A DNA stretch of 17,617 nucleotides, taken from the NCBI GenBank assembly GCA_007126675.1, contig SLAU01000204.1, positions 1 through 17,617 of the forward strand. The letters are read 5' to 3'. The position numbers were made by a program, and so were the translations under genes. Below are positions 7,467-15,613 of the stretch, one piece after another. The stretch is from Balneolaceae bacterium. GTDB lineage: Bacteria; Bacteroidota; Rhodothermia; Balneolales; Balneolaceae. How positions within the stretch are numbered: the first letter of the stretch is position 1; each line of letters begins with the position of its first letter. Under the pieces are notes generated by a model. The model did not search any database. It saw only the letters and a program-made list of their open reading frames with translations, and had not been told where the DNA came from.

Positions 7467-9056
7467 ATGAAAAAAGTAGCCGGTTTACTTTTGTTAATGT
7501 CAGTACTATTTATTCCTGAAATAAAAGCTCAAATCGAGATGCCGGAGCCGGAAGCTTCGGAAGACCAGATCTACATTTCTGTTGAAGAGGCCATTCAGAT
7601 AGCGCTTGTAAACAACTACATGATCAGAAGAGGTTTACTTGATATTGAAATAGCCGATACTCAAATTCGTGAAGCATGGGGGTCGGTTTATCCGCAGATT
7701 AATGCATCCGGTAACTATACAAGGAATATCAGAACTCCCAATCCTTTTGCCGGTTCCGACGCCGGTGGATTATTTGAAACATTTGGTGCTCTTGAATGGC
7801 TGCAGTTTAATGAGATTGCACGGACTGACGGTGACCCCGATACCTCACCCATTCCATTGGATGAATTTTTAGAAAGGCAGCAGCAGGGATTTCAGGATGC
7901 AGGTATTACACCGCCGGGCTTTGATGATACTAATCCGTTTGCGGTTGAAAACCAATTTGATTTTGGTGTTTCTGTAACCCAGGCTATTTATAACGGTGCT
8001 GCATTTGCGGCAATTCGCGGAGCACGTCAATTCCGGAAAATCAGTGAGGATCAGATTGAAGCGGAACGTCAGGAAGTCGTAAACACTGTAAAGCGCTCTT
8101 TCTATAATGCTTTACTTGCGGAGGAGCAGGTAAATGTATTAAGAGCAAGTGTTGACCGGCTGGCCAAAACAGTTGAAGAAACGAAGCGTTCAGTAGAAGC
8201 AGGGATTTTGTCAAAGTTTGACCGGGTTAGTGCCGAAGTGGAACTTGTAAACCTTGAAACAAATCTTATTGAAGCTGAAAATCAGGCACTTCTGGCAACA
8301 AAAAATCTTGCATTACAACTGGGTATTCCCACCCGAACATCTATTGCACTGAGGGGCGAATTAGTGTTAAATGACTCGGATTCTGTTCCAACTGTTTATG
8401 ATGCAGACCGGGCTTATGAAATTGCAGTGCAGCAACGGCCGGATATTGCGCAAACCGAAGGCATGATCGACCTGCTTGGTGTAGAGCGTAGTATAACCCG
8501 CTCATCTTACTTCCCTACTGTGAATGCTTTTGCTAATGCTGCATATATCGGGCAGGTACCATCTGACAGAGTTTCAGTCAGCCCGATAGAAGGTGAATCT
8601 TTCACATTTCGAGCAGATGAACGCGGATTTTTCGATGATTCATACTGGAATAGCGCTGTTGCTGTAGGTGTACGAATGAACTGGAGAATATTCAGCGGAT
8701 TTCAAACCAGTATGCAGATGCAGAGAAATCATATCGAAACAAAACAGGCAAACCTAGATCTCGAGTTTCAGAAAAATGCGATCTATCTCGAAATAGAAGA
8801 AGCTGTAAGAGGGGTTGAAACGGCTCTGAAAAGAATTCGCAGCCAGGAACGAAATCTTGAGCAGGCCGAATTGAACTACGAGTTTGCAGTGACCCGCCTC
8901 AGGGAAGGAGCCGGCACACCACTCCAGGAGCGGCAGGCTTCATCATTACTGGACCAAAGCAAACTCAATTATCTGGCCGCTGTGCATGATTATAAAGTTG
9001 CATTAAGCCGGTACGAAAAAGCGATCGGCAGCCCGGTTCTGTCAGAAAATAACTAA
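7467..9056 (+). CDS. TolC-like outer-membrane efflux channel (OEP family)
   Basis: A 529-residue outer-membrane factor from the chosen ATG. Residues 1-21 are a clean signal peptide (MKKVAGLLLLMSVLF...EIKA, then Q), which is why I chose 7467. An ATG at 7452 and a TTG at 7422 are in frame but put extra residues before the signal; AGGA lies four bases before 7467. Two OEP repeats follow. The first starts at ISVEEAIQIALVNNY and ends in an alpha-hairpin with QVNVLRASVDRLAKTVEETKRSVEAG-like helices. The second starts around RAYEIAVQQRPDIAQTE and ends with LNYEFAVTRLREG and LSRYEKAIG. About 70 residues rich in D, P, G and F (roughly 91-160) lie where the first surface-exposed beta-hairpin should be, longer than in E. 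coli TolC. It would form the trimeric exit duct for the adaptor and RND pump encoded just downstream, 31 bp away. Confidence 0.9.
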   Translation: MKKVAGLLLLMSVLFIPEIKAQIEMPEPEASEDQIYISVEEAIQIALVNNYMIRRGLLDIEIADTQIREAWGSVYPQINASGNYTRNIRTPNPFAGSDAGGLFETFGALEWLQFNEIARTDGDPDTSPIPLDEFLERQQQGFQDAGITPPGFDDTNPFAVENQFDFGVSVTQAIYNGAAFAAIRGARQFRKISEDQIEAERQEVVNTVKRSFYNALLAEEQVNVLRASVDRLAKTVEETKRSVEAGILSKFDRVSAEVELVNLETNLIEAENQALLATKNLALQLGIPTRTSIALRGELVLNDSDSVPTVYDADRAYEIAVQQRPDIAQTEGMIDLLGVERSITRSSYFPTVNAFANAAYIGQVPSDRVSVSPIEGESFTFRADERGFFDDSYWNSAVAVGVRMNWRIFSGFQTSMQMQRNHIETKQANLDLEFQKNAIYLEIEEAVRGVETALKRIRSQERNLEQAELNYEFAVTRLREGAGTPLQERQASSLLDQSKLNYLAAVHDYKVALSRYEKAIGSPVLSENN

Positions 9057-9087
9057 TAATATATTCTATTCTGTTAATTGAAAAACC

Positions 9088-10203
9088 ATGTTACAATCTT
9101 ATAAAAAAGTCTTATTGGTAGTTTTAACCGCTGCATTTGCAATAGCGTGCGATGAAGCGAATAACGCAAACAACAATGCGGAAGATCGCGTCCGGCAGGT
9201 GCCTGTTGAAACGGTTGCCATTGAACTGGATGATTTTAATGACTTTATCCGGCTTACCGGTACTGTTGAAGCTATTGACGATGCTGTAATATCAGCTGAA
9301 ACATCCGGAAGGATTTTATCGATCGTGAACCGTGGTGAGCATGTTGAGAAGGGAGGCGTAATCGCGCAGCTTGACGATCGGCTGACACGTGCACAATATT
9401 CAGCCGCTAAAACCAGCTTTGAGCTGGCAGATGATACATACAACCGCTTGAAAGCGTTGTATGCTGATTCTATTATCAGTACGCAGGATTATAATAGTGC
9501 ACGGGCACAGCGTGATCAGGCCAAAGCACAGCTCGAGCAAGCCGAAAAACAACTTCAGGATGTGCATATCTCGGCTCCGTTTAATGGAAGGGTAGAGGAT
9601 CGCATGATCCGTTCCGGTGAACTTATCAACCCGGGGCAGCCTGTGGCACGTCTGGTAAATACAGACCAGGTACGAATTATGGCCGGAATTCCCGAGCGCT
9701 ATGCGGGAGACATTCGGGAAGGATCAGAAGTAAAGCTTCGATTTTTATCACTCGCAGATGAAGTCCGTGAAAGCAAGGTGACCTATGCCGGTAATGTGAT
9801 CGACCCCGATACGCGGACGTTTACGATTGAAGTGGAATTGTCGAATCCGCAAAAGAGAATTAAACCGGATATGGTTGCTGATCTTCAGGTTCAGAGAGAA
9901 ATGCTTTCGGGTGTGGTTATTATTCCAAGAACCGCAATAGTCCGTGATGAGGAGGGAACGTTTGTGTTTGTGGTGAGAGAAGAAAATGACAGGAAGGTGA
10001 CCGAACTGGTCAGTGTCAGAACGGGCCCTGCATCAGGTGCCATCATCCAGATCAAAGAGGGTCTGAGTGAAGGGGATGAAGTAGTGGTTTCCGGAATGAG
10101 AAACCTTAGTTCTGGCGACCATCTGAACATTTTGAAAACGGAAGGAAGTCTTGAAAGAGCAAGGCGGATTCAATCAGAACAGCGATCTGTAGCATCTTAT
10201 TAA
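9088..10203 (+). CDS. RND periplasmic adaptor (membrane fusion protein), likely lipoprotein
   Basis: A 371-residue adaptor of the AcrA/MexA type. The N-terminus is a signal sequence ending in AIAC, with Cys21 as probable lipidation site and Asp at +2. The lipobox is not ideal because position -3 is Ala. The lipoyl halves are visible as VEAIDDAVISAETSGRI (60-76) with GEHVEKGGVIAQLDD (83-97), and ISAPFNGRVEDRMIRSGELI (161-180). Between them lies a short alpha-helical hairpin (about 98-158) that meets the channel protein. A beta-barrel domain (about 190-270, with RTFTIEVEL) and a membrane-proximal domain complete the fold. It joins the RND permease to the TolC-like channel, 31 bp behind the channel gene and 35 bp before the permease gene. 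Confidence 0.92.
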   Translation: MLQSYKKVLLVVLTAAFAIACDEANNANNNAEDRVRQVPVETVAIELDDFNDFIRLTGTVEAIDDAVISAETSGRILSIVNRGEHVEKGGVIAQLDDRLTRAQYSAAKTSFELADDTYNRLKALYADSIISTQDYNSARAQRDQAKAQLEQAEKQLQDVHISAPFNGRVEDRMIRSGELINPGQPVARLVNTDQVRIMAGIPERYAGDIREGSEVKLRFLSLADEVRESKVTYAGNVIDPDTRTFTIEVELSNPQKRIKPDMVADLQVQREMLSGVVIIPRTAIVRDEEGTFVFVVREENDRKVTELVSVRTGPASGAIIQIKEGLSEGDEVVVSGMRNLSSGDHLNILKTEGSLERARRIQSEQRSVASY

Positions 10204-10238
10204 ACTAAAATTCTGCAAGGAGACTTGAGGCATCGAAG

Positions 10239-13200
10239 ATGAAACTAACTGAAGTTACTTTAAAAAACAGAACGGTGATTGTAGTTCTGGCTGTGATCCT
10301 GGTATTTGCCGGGCTGTACAGTTATATCACAATTCCGAAAGAATCCAACCCGGCCGTTGAAATTCCGATATTTATTGTCACTACAATCTATCCCGGAATC
10401 AGCCCAAGTGATATGGAATCACTGATTACTCAGCCCATCGAGCGCGAGCTGCAGGGTATTACCGGGGTCACCGAAATATCATCGGTAACAAACGAGAGTG
10501 TAAGCAGTGTGGTGGTAGAGTTCGACCTTGATGTACCTATGGTGGAAGCCAGTCAGCGGGTTCGCGAACGGGTGGATATTGCTAAAGCCGATCTGCCACC
10601 CGATGCGGAAGAACCCTTTATCATCGAAATCGACATCGATGACCTGATCCCGATTATGACAGTTAACCTGGCTGCAGATTATCCGCTCTCGAGGCTTACT
10701 GAAGTAGCCGAGCGGCTGCAGGATGAGCTTGAGACTGTATCAGGTGTTCGCGAAGCGGAAATGATTGGTGAAGTGGAGCGTGAAGTACAGGTGAATGTTG
10801 ACCTTGCAGCACTGAATGGATACGGATTATCATTTGGCCAGCTTGTACAGGCCATACAGGGACAAAATCTTACCATTCCCGGCGGAACAATGGATGTGGA
10901 TATGATGAGTTATTTGTTGCGTGTAAGCGGTGAATTCCAGCATCCCTATGAAATTAATGATTTAGTGGTGGCCCGCCCGATGGGTGAAGGACCTCTCGGT
11001 CCGGGTTTGGTTTATATGCGGGATGTGGCAGATGTAAAATTCGGATTTAAAGACCGCGAAAGTTTTGCCCGCCTGCGTGCATACAAAATCGATGATAACG
11101 GAAAAAAAGTGGATCTTCCGGATGAGGAGATTCAGGATAACCAGGTAATCAGCCTGAACCTGAAAAAACGACCGGGCCTCAATATCATTGAAACTGTAGA
11201 GGAGGTTTTCCAGGTAATTGATGAATTCCCGCTGCCCTCGGGAACAAGCGTTATTATTACCGGAGACCAAAGTGAGGATATCAAACAACTGATTTCCGAC
11301 CTTGAGAACAGCATCATAAGCGGTATGCTGTTTGTAATTCTGGTGCTTGTCTTCTTCCTTGGTATCCGAAATGCACTGCTTGTGGGTACAGCTGTGCCGC
11401 TCTCTATCATGATTGGGTTCATTGTTTTGCTGGCCCTTGGGTACACGGCCAACTTTGTTATTCTTTTTAGTTTAATTATTGCCCTTGGATTACTGGTAGA
11501 TAACTCCATTGTGGTGGTCGAGAATATCTATCGATACAGGGAAATGGGTTATGAACGGTTTGATGCTGCAAAGCGCGGTGCGGATGAAGTAGGATATGCT
11601 CTGATCGCTGCAACATCAACCCTTTTGGCAGCATTTATTCCGATGCTTTTCTGGCCGGGAGTGATCGGACAGTTTATGGGCTTTTTGCCGCTAACACTGA
11701 TAATTGTTCTGCTTTGCTCCCTTTTTGTGGCACTTGTACTCTATCCGGTGTTAACAGGATATCTTGTTCGGCTTGATACGGATGAAAAGAGAACCTATCC
11801 CGGAATTGTGAAGGGAATAATTGCAGGAATCATTTTACTGTTAGCTGTTATGATAGCGGCATCCAACTGGATTTCACTTGTTGTTTTGATTCTGACCGTA
11901 ATCTTTTTCGTGGTTACGTATAAGTTTATTGTCAAACCGTTATCTATACGGTTTAATGAGGAAACGCTGCCAGCGGTGCTGGAAATTTACAAGTCATTTT
12001 TGAATTGGATCCTTGTCAGAGATTATTCAACTCCGCGTTCCTTGCTGAAAAATACGTTTTCACTGGGTGCAATCCTGATCGGGATCTTGCTGGCAATTTT
12101 AGGACTCCTTTTTTCAACATTTTCTCCCCTGGGAATTCAGCTTTCATTTGTTGGTGGCGGTATTGTAGTAATCGGAATTATCGGTGCACTCATTCACTCA
12201 GTTGAGGCAATATATAGAGGTGGTAAAGTATCGGTAATTGGCGGTATCATTTTGGCTGTATTAATCGCTGTTATTTTGTTGTTAGTTTCAATCGGCCAAA
12301 CCGTAGAACCATTTGTATGGCTTGTTTTGATGATGCTGCCTCTGATTCTTATAGTTATAGGGTCTTTGGGCTTTCTGGTGAATAATGAAAAGCCGCTGAT
12401 TTTGACAGATAACCGGGCTTTATTGCTTAACAGCGTGATGGGAATTTTTGTAACCATCTTTGCTCTGAATGTGGTTATCAATACCGGTCAGGAATTCTTT
12501 CCATCCACTGATCCGAGTTCAATTATTATCAATCTTGAGGGGCCAATTGGAATGAATGTGTATGCCTCAGACGAGATTACACGCGATGTGCAGGAGCGTC
12601 TCTACAAGCTGATCGAAGAAGATCCGAAAGTGCGTGCCAATATTGAAAATATTCAGGCCAATGTGGGTGTATCGGGAGATGTATTTTTTGGCGGCAGCCC
12701 GCAGCCAAGTCCTGAGTTATCGCGTGTGCGGATCAACCTGGTTGACTATGGAGACCGTGCTGAATCTTCTTCAAAAACCATGACAAAGATTCGTGAAATT
12801 GTTCGTGATATACCGGACGTAATTGTAAAAATTGATGGCGAACAGCAGGGACCTCCAACCGGGCCGCCTGTTAATATTGAAGTATCTGGTGAGGATTTTG
12901 ACGAAATAGTCCGGATCTCAAGAGATATTACAGAAATTTTGAATGATGCAGCCATGGCCGGCGATATACCGGGACTGGTGGATGTTCGCAATAATGTGAG
13001 TGGCGGATTACCCGAGTATCGTGTTTTAATTGATTATGAGCGGGCAAGCCGCTTTGGATTAAGCGTGCAGGATATTGCTCAGACAATTCGAATTGCAAAT
13101 AATGGACTTGAAGCAAGCAAATGGCGGGATGGCGAAGATGAGTATGATATTATGGTGCGCCTGCGCCCCGAAGACCGTCAGGATCTTGAAAGTCTCAGAA

Positions 13201-14030
13201 ATCTGAATGTGAGTGCACCGGGTGGTCCTGCAATACCGCTCGTTAGCGTTGCAGATTTTGTGGAAGGAAGCGGCCTGGGAACAATCACCCGCCTGAACTT
13301 AAGACGAACGGCTACGGTAGTGGGAGAGGCCGCACCCGGATTTAGCGGGCCTGAAGTACTGGCAGCTGCACAGAAAGAACTACAGGAATACAGGGATAAC
13401 CTGCCGCTCGGATACAACATGGAATATACCGGTGAAAGTGAAGATCAGGAAGAAGCGTTCGGGTTTTTGACAACTGCATTAATGGTCGGTTTTGCACTGA
13501 TTTTCCTTGTTATGCTTACCAAGTTCAACAATGTGGTATCACCGCTGATTATTATTGTAGCAGTTGGGTTAAGTCTGATTGGTGTGCTGCTCGGGCTGGT
13601 GTTAACACGAACACCGTTTGGCCTGATGACCTTTATTGGTATCATTTCGCTTGCCGGTATTGTTTGTGTGAACAACATCGTACTGCTTGATTATGTGAAA
13701 CAGCTGAGTGAAGCAGGTAAAGCGAAAAAAGATGCCATTATTGAAGCAGGTATGATCCGTTTCAGGCCTGTGCTGTTAACGGCACTTACCACAATACTTG
13801 GATTGGTACCCTTAACTTTCGGGATCAATATAGATTTTGTAAACCTGTTTACCGACTTTGATCCGCGTTTCCAGTTTGGATCCGACAGTACCGCGTTCTG
13901 GGGCCCGATGGGAATTGCCATTATCAGCGGACTTACATTCGCTACATTTTTGACGCTCGTTGTAGTGCCGGTGCTCTATTCAGCGTTTGATTCGGTTGCC
14001 CAGAGATCTGCTGCATTGATGAAAAGATAA
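10239..14030 (+). CDS. RND-family efflux permease (HAE1-like) with enlarged transmembrane centre
   Basis: A 1263-residue proton-driven inner-membrane pump. TM1 is at 12-30. The first porter domain runs to about 350 (TIYPGISPSDMESLITQPIE, 49-68, is typical), then TM2-TM6 at about 357-508. The second porter domain is about 750-1070 and TM8-TM12 are about 1074-1250. TM4 reads GLLVDNSIVVVENI (417-430), with Asp421 for the proton relay. The usual TM10 lysine is valine (V1144) in GIVCVNNIVLL. A Shine-Dalgarno-like GAGG lies eight bases before the ATG. The oddity is size: AcrB-type pumps have about 1030-1050 residues. Here residues ~520-566 and ~607-715 carry six extra hydrophobic segments around the amphipathic stretch EIYKSFLNWILVRDY, before the canonical TM7 (731-748). 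An even number of extra helices would keep the topology. It works with the channel and adaptor encoded upstream; substrates are unknown. Confidence 0.93.
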   Translation: MKLTEVTLKNRTVIVVLAVILVFAGLYSYITIPKESNPAVEIPIFIVTTIYPGISPSDMESLITQPIERELQGITGVTEISSVTNESVSSVVVEFDLDVPMVEASQRVRERVDIAKADLPPDAEEPFIIEIDIDDLIPIMTVNLAADYPLSRLTEVAERLQDELETVSGVREAEMIGEVEREVQVNVDLAALNGYGLSFGQLVQAIQGQNLTIPGGTMDVDMMSYLLRVSGEFQHPYEINDLVVARPMGEGPLGPGLVYMRDVADVKFGFKDRESFARLRAYKIDDNGKKVDLPDEEIQDNQVISLNLKKRPGLNIIETVEEVFQVIDEFPLPSGTSVIITGDQSEDIKQLISDLENSIISGMLFVILVLVFFLGIRNALLVGTAVPLSIMIGFIVLLALGYTANFVILFSLIIALGLLVDNSIVVVENIYRYREMGYERFDAAKRGADEVGYALIAATSTLLAAFIPMLFWPGVIGQFMGFLPLTLIIVLLCSLFVALVLYPVLTGYLVRLDTDEKRTYPGIVKGIIAGIILLLAVMIAASNWISLVVLILTVIFFVVTYKFIVKPLSIRFNEETLPAVLEIYKSFLNWILVRDYSTPRSLLKNTFSLGAILIGILLAILGLLFSTFSPLGIQLSFVGGGIVVIGIIGALIHSVEAIYRGGKVSVIGGIILAVLIAVILLLVSIGQTVEPFVWLVLMMLPLILIVIGSLGFLVNNEKPLILTDNRALLLNSVMGIFVTIFALNVVINTGQEFFPSTDPSSIIINLEGPIGMNVYASDEITRDVQERLYKLIEEDPKVRANIENIQANVGVSGDVFFGGSPQPSPELSRVRINLVDYGDRAESSSKTMTKIREIVRDIPDVIVKIDGEQQGPPTGPPVNIEVSGEDFDEIVRISRDITEILNDAAMAGDIPGLVDVRNNVSGGLPEYRVLIDYERASRFGLSVQDIAQTIRIANNGLEASKWRDGEDEYDIMVRLRPEDRQDLESLRNLNVSAPGGPAIPLVSVADFVEGSGLGTITRLNLRRTATVVGEAAPGFSGPEVLAAAQKELQEYRDNLPLGYNMEYTGESEDQEEAFGFLTTALMVGFALIFLVMLTKFNNVVSPLIIIVAVGLSLIGVLLGLVLTRTPFGLMTFIGIISLAGIVCVNNIVLLDYVKQLSEAGKAKKDAIIEAGMIRFRPVLLTALTTILGLVPLTFGINIDFVNLFTDFDPRFQFGSDSTAFWGPMGIAIISGLTFATFLTLVVVPVLYSAFDSVAQRSAALMKR

Positions 14031-14041
14031 ATGTTAACAGG

Positions 14042-14074
14042 TTTGTTATTTCATTATCTGGAGTTGTATTTTCT
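14042..14074 (+). promoter_or_regulatory. Weak candidate promoter before the DUF4293 gene
   Basis: TTTG (14042-14045) and TATTTTCT (14067-14074), 21 bp apart, resemble the Bacteroidota -33/-7 pair and lie 34 bp before the GTG start. The match is loose in an A+T-rich gap, so this small gene may equally be read through from the pump operon. Confidence 0.2.
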
Positions 14075-14107
14075 AAGCTCTGAATATAAAAACTAACTGA
14101 ACGTAAC

Positions 14108-14515
14108 GTGATACAAAGAATACAGACGGTTTACCTGGCACTTGCAGTAATACTGAATACGATTGTTTTTTTTACCCCGATATACAGCCATGCAGTGAAT
14201 GACCCGATACCCTGGATTGGGTTAGGCTTGGCGATGTCTCTCACAGTTGCACTTGCCTGTGCGGGTATTGCCATTTTTCTTTTTAAAAACAGGGAAACCC
14301 AGTTGATGTGGGTAAAAATTGGTACCTATACCCAAATTGTGGCACTTGGCTTTGCTGCAGGTGTTCTGTTTTCAATGGGAGGCTTTGGTACTTTTTTATG
14401 GCGCGAGGTACTTAGTGCCGGTATCATTGTTTTTGTATTAATGCTATTCTGGCTGGCCGGCAGAGGAATTAAAAAAGATGAAGAACTTGTCCGGTCGATG
14501 GACAGAATCCGGTAA
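14108..14515 (+). CDS. DUF4293-family four-helix membrane protein
   Basis: A 135-residue protein with four predicted membrane helices (about 7-25, 37-57, 70-90 and 97-118) and a charged C-terminal tail (KKDEELVRSMDRIR). The start MIQRIQTVYLALA is the signature opening of DUF4293 proteins, a family found mainly in Bacteroidota whose function is not known to me. This fixes the start at GTG 14108, because the family begins exactly there. The gene lies 77 bp after the RND permease gene and 5 bp before the second EamA permease, so it is probably co-transcribed with the latter. It has no link to efflux that sequence can show. Confidence 0.8.
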   Translation: MIQRIQTVYLALAVILNTIVFFTPIYSHAVNDPIPWIGLGLAMSLTVALACAGIAIFLFKNRETQLMWVKIGTYTQIVALGFAAGVLFSMGGFGTFLWREVLSAGIIVFVLMLFWLAGRGIKKDEELVRSMDRIR

Positions 14516-14520
14516 TTCTT

Positions 14521-15444
14521 TTGAATTCCAGGCAAGATACACCTGTACTTAAAGTTACTCTTCTGCTCATTGCGGGGTTACTAACGTTTGGTTTTGCCCC
14601 AATACTTGTACGTTTTGCAACCGATGTGGAACCCCTTACACTCGCTGCAATGCGTACCGGTTTTGCGGTTTTAATTCTGCTGCCTTTTTGGCTGCCGAAG
14701 CGGGAGTCGATTAAAAGCCTTGAACAAAAAGGTGTTAAAGTAAAATGGCTGATTATTGCCGGTTTATGTCTTGGTTTGCATTTCTCTTTCTGGATCGCTT
14801 CGCTACACTATACGTCTGTTGCATCTGCCTCTGTTCTGGTAACCATGCACCCGGTAATGCTTATTATTGCTGAAAGCTTAATTTTTGACAAAAAATTCAA
14901 AGGAATTGTCTGGTTTGGGGTAATCTTATCATTTACCGGTTCTGCACTCTTGGGTTTGGCGGATGAAACCAGCCTGGATCAGTTTCCACAGGCTTTACTT
15001 GGAAATTCACTCGCATTTATAGCCGCAGTAATTTTTGTTGCTTATTTCCTGATCGGCCGTAAAATCAGGCAAAACGCCGAATGGATTGATTATGTATTTT
15101 ATGTGTATTCGTCTGCTGCGGTAACCTGTATCGTGTTAACATTTATCTGGGTTGGCGGGATACCTTACATTAGTTTAACTGCCCTGATTGTAGGAGTTGC
15201 TCTTGCAGCAGGTCCCACGATTATCGGCCACGGGTCCATGAACTATGCCGTAAAATATGTGTCGCCCACGCTTCTGTCTACTCTGATTCTTTCCGAAGCA
15301 ATTTTTGCTGCAATTGCTGCTTATTTTATTTTTGATGAAATCCCTTCAATGCTTTCAATAGGGGCTATGTTTGTAATACTGACAGGTGTTGCGTTTACCT
15401 GGTCGAGGCGTGTGAGTAAGAGAGAAGCTGACCTGCAAACTTAA
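14521..15444 (+). CDS. EamA/DMT-superfamily permease (second copy in window)
   Basis: A 307-residue membrane protein with about ten helices in two EamA repeats (roughly 10-145 and 160-295). The first helix reads LLLIAGLLTFGFAPILVRFA, and the second half ends with TLLSTLILSEAIFAAIAAYFIFDEIP, the conserved end of EamA domains with its P/E region. The substrate cannot be predicted. The start is taken as TTG 14521, because the first helix begins about ten residues later and the next in-frame ATG (residue 44) would remove it. There is no strong ribosome binding site. The start lies five bases after the DUF4293 stop, so the two genes probably share a transcript and perhaps translation. Sequence identity to the EamA permease at 5592 is low by eye, so this is not a recent duplication. 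Confidence 0.85.
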   Translation: MNSRQDTPVLKVTLLLIAGLLTFGFAPILVRFATDVEPLTLAAMRTGFAVLILLPFWLPKRESIKSLEQKGVKVKWLIIAGLCLGLHFSFWIASLHYTSVASASVLVTMHPVMLIIAESLIFDKKFKGIVWFGVILSFTGSALLGLADETSLDQFPQALLGNSLAFIAAVIFVAYFLIGRKIRQNAEWIDYVFYVYSSAAVTCIVLTFIWVGGIPYISLTALIVGVALAAGPTIIGHGSMNYAVKYVSPTLLSTLILSEAIFAAIAAYFIFDEIPSMLSIGAMFVILTGVAFTWSRRVSKREADLQT

Positions 15445-15613
15445 GAACTATTAATGCAGTTTACCGTAATTTTTTATAATTTACGACCGCAATAAAGCTA
15501 TACATCTATATAAAATAGAGAGTTAATAAAATGCTGATAGCTTTGTTGATTGCTTCTAAAAAACATGATTTAGCGATGCAGAAGCAACTTTAACAGGAAC
15601 GAAACTGTGATAT
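15445..15613 (+). promoter_or_regulatory. Leader region of the MltF-like gene, with an 8-bp inverted repeat
   Basis: This 169-bp A+T-rich gap precedes the transglycosylase gene. It contains a TATAAT (15475-15480) with no clear partner. A perfect inverted repeat, TTGCTTCT (15550-15557) and AGAAGCAA (15580-15587), has a 22-base loop and ends 26 bp before the ATG. The repeat could be an operator or a leader hairpin. No clear terminator for the EamA permease was seen. Confidence 0.3.

Noticed and set aside
14521..15444. Second EamA permease as a duplicate of the first (5592-6485)
   Set aside because: The proteins share only family-level features; helix sequences and loop lengths differ throughout.
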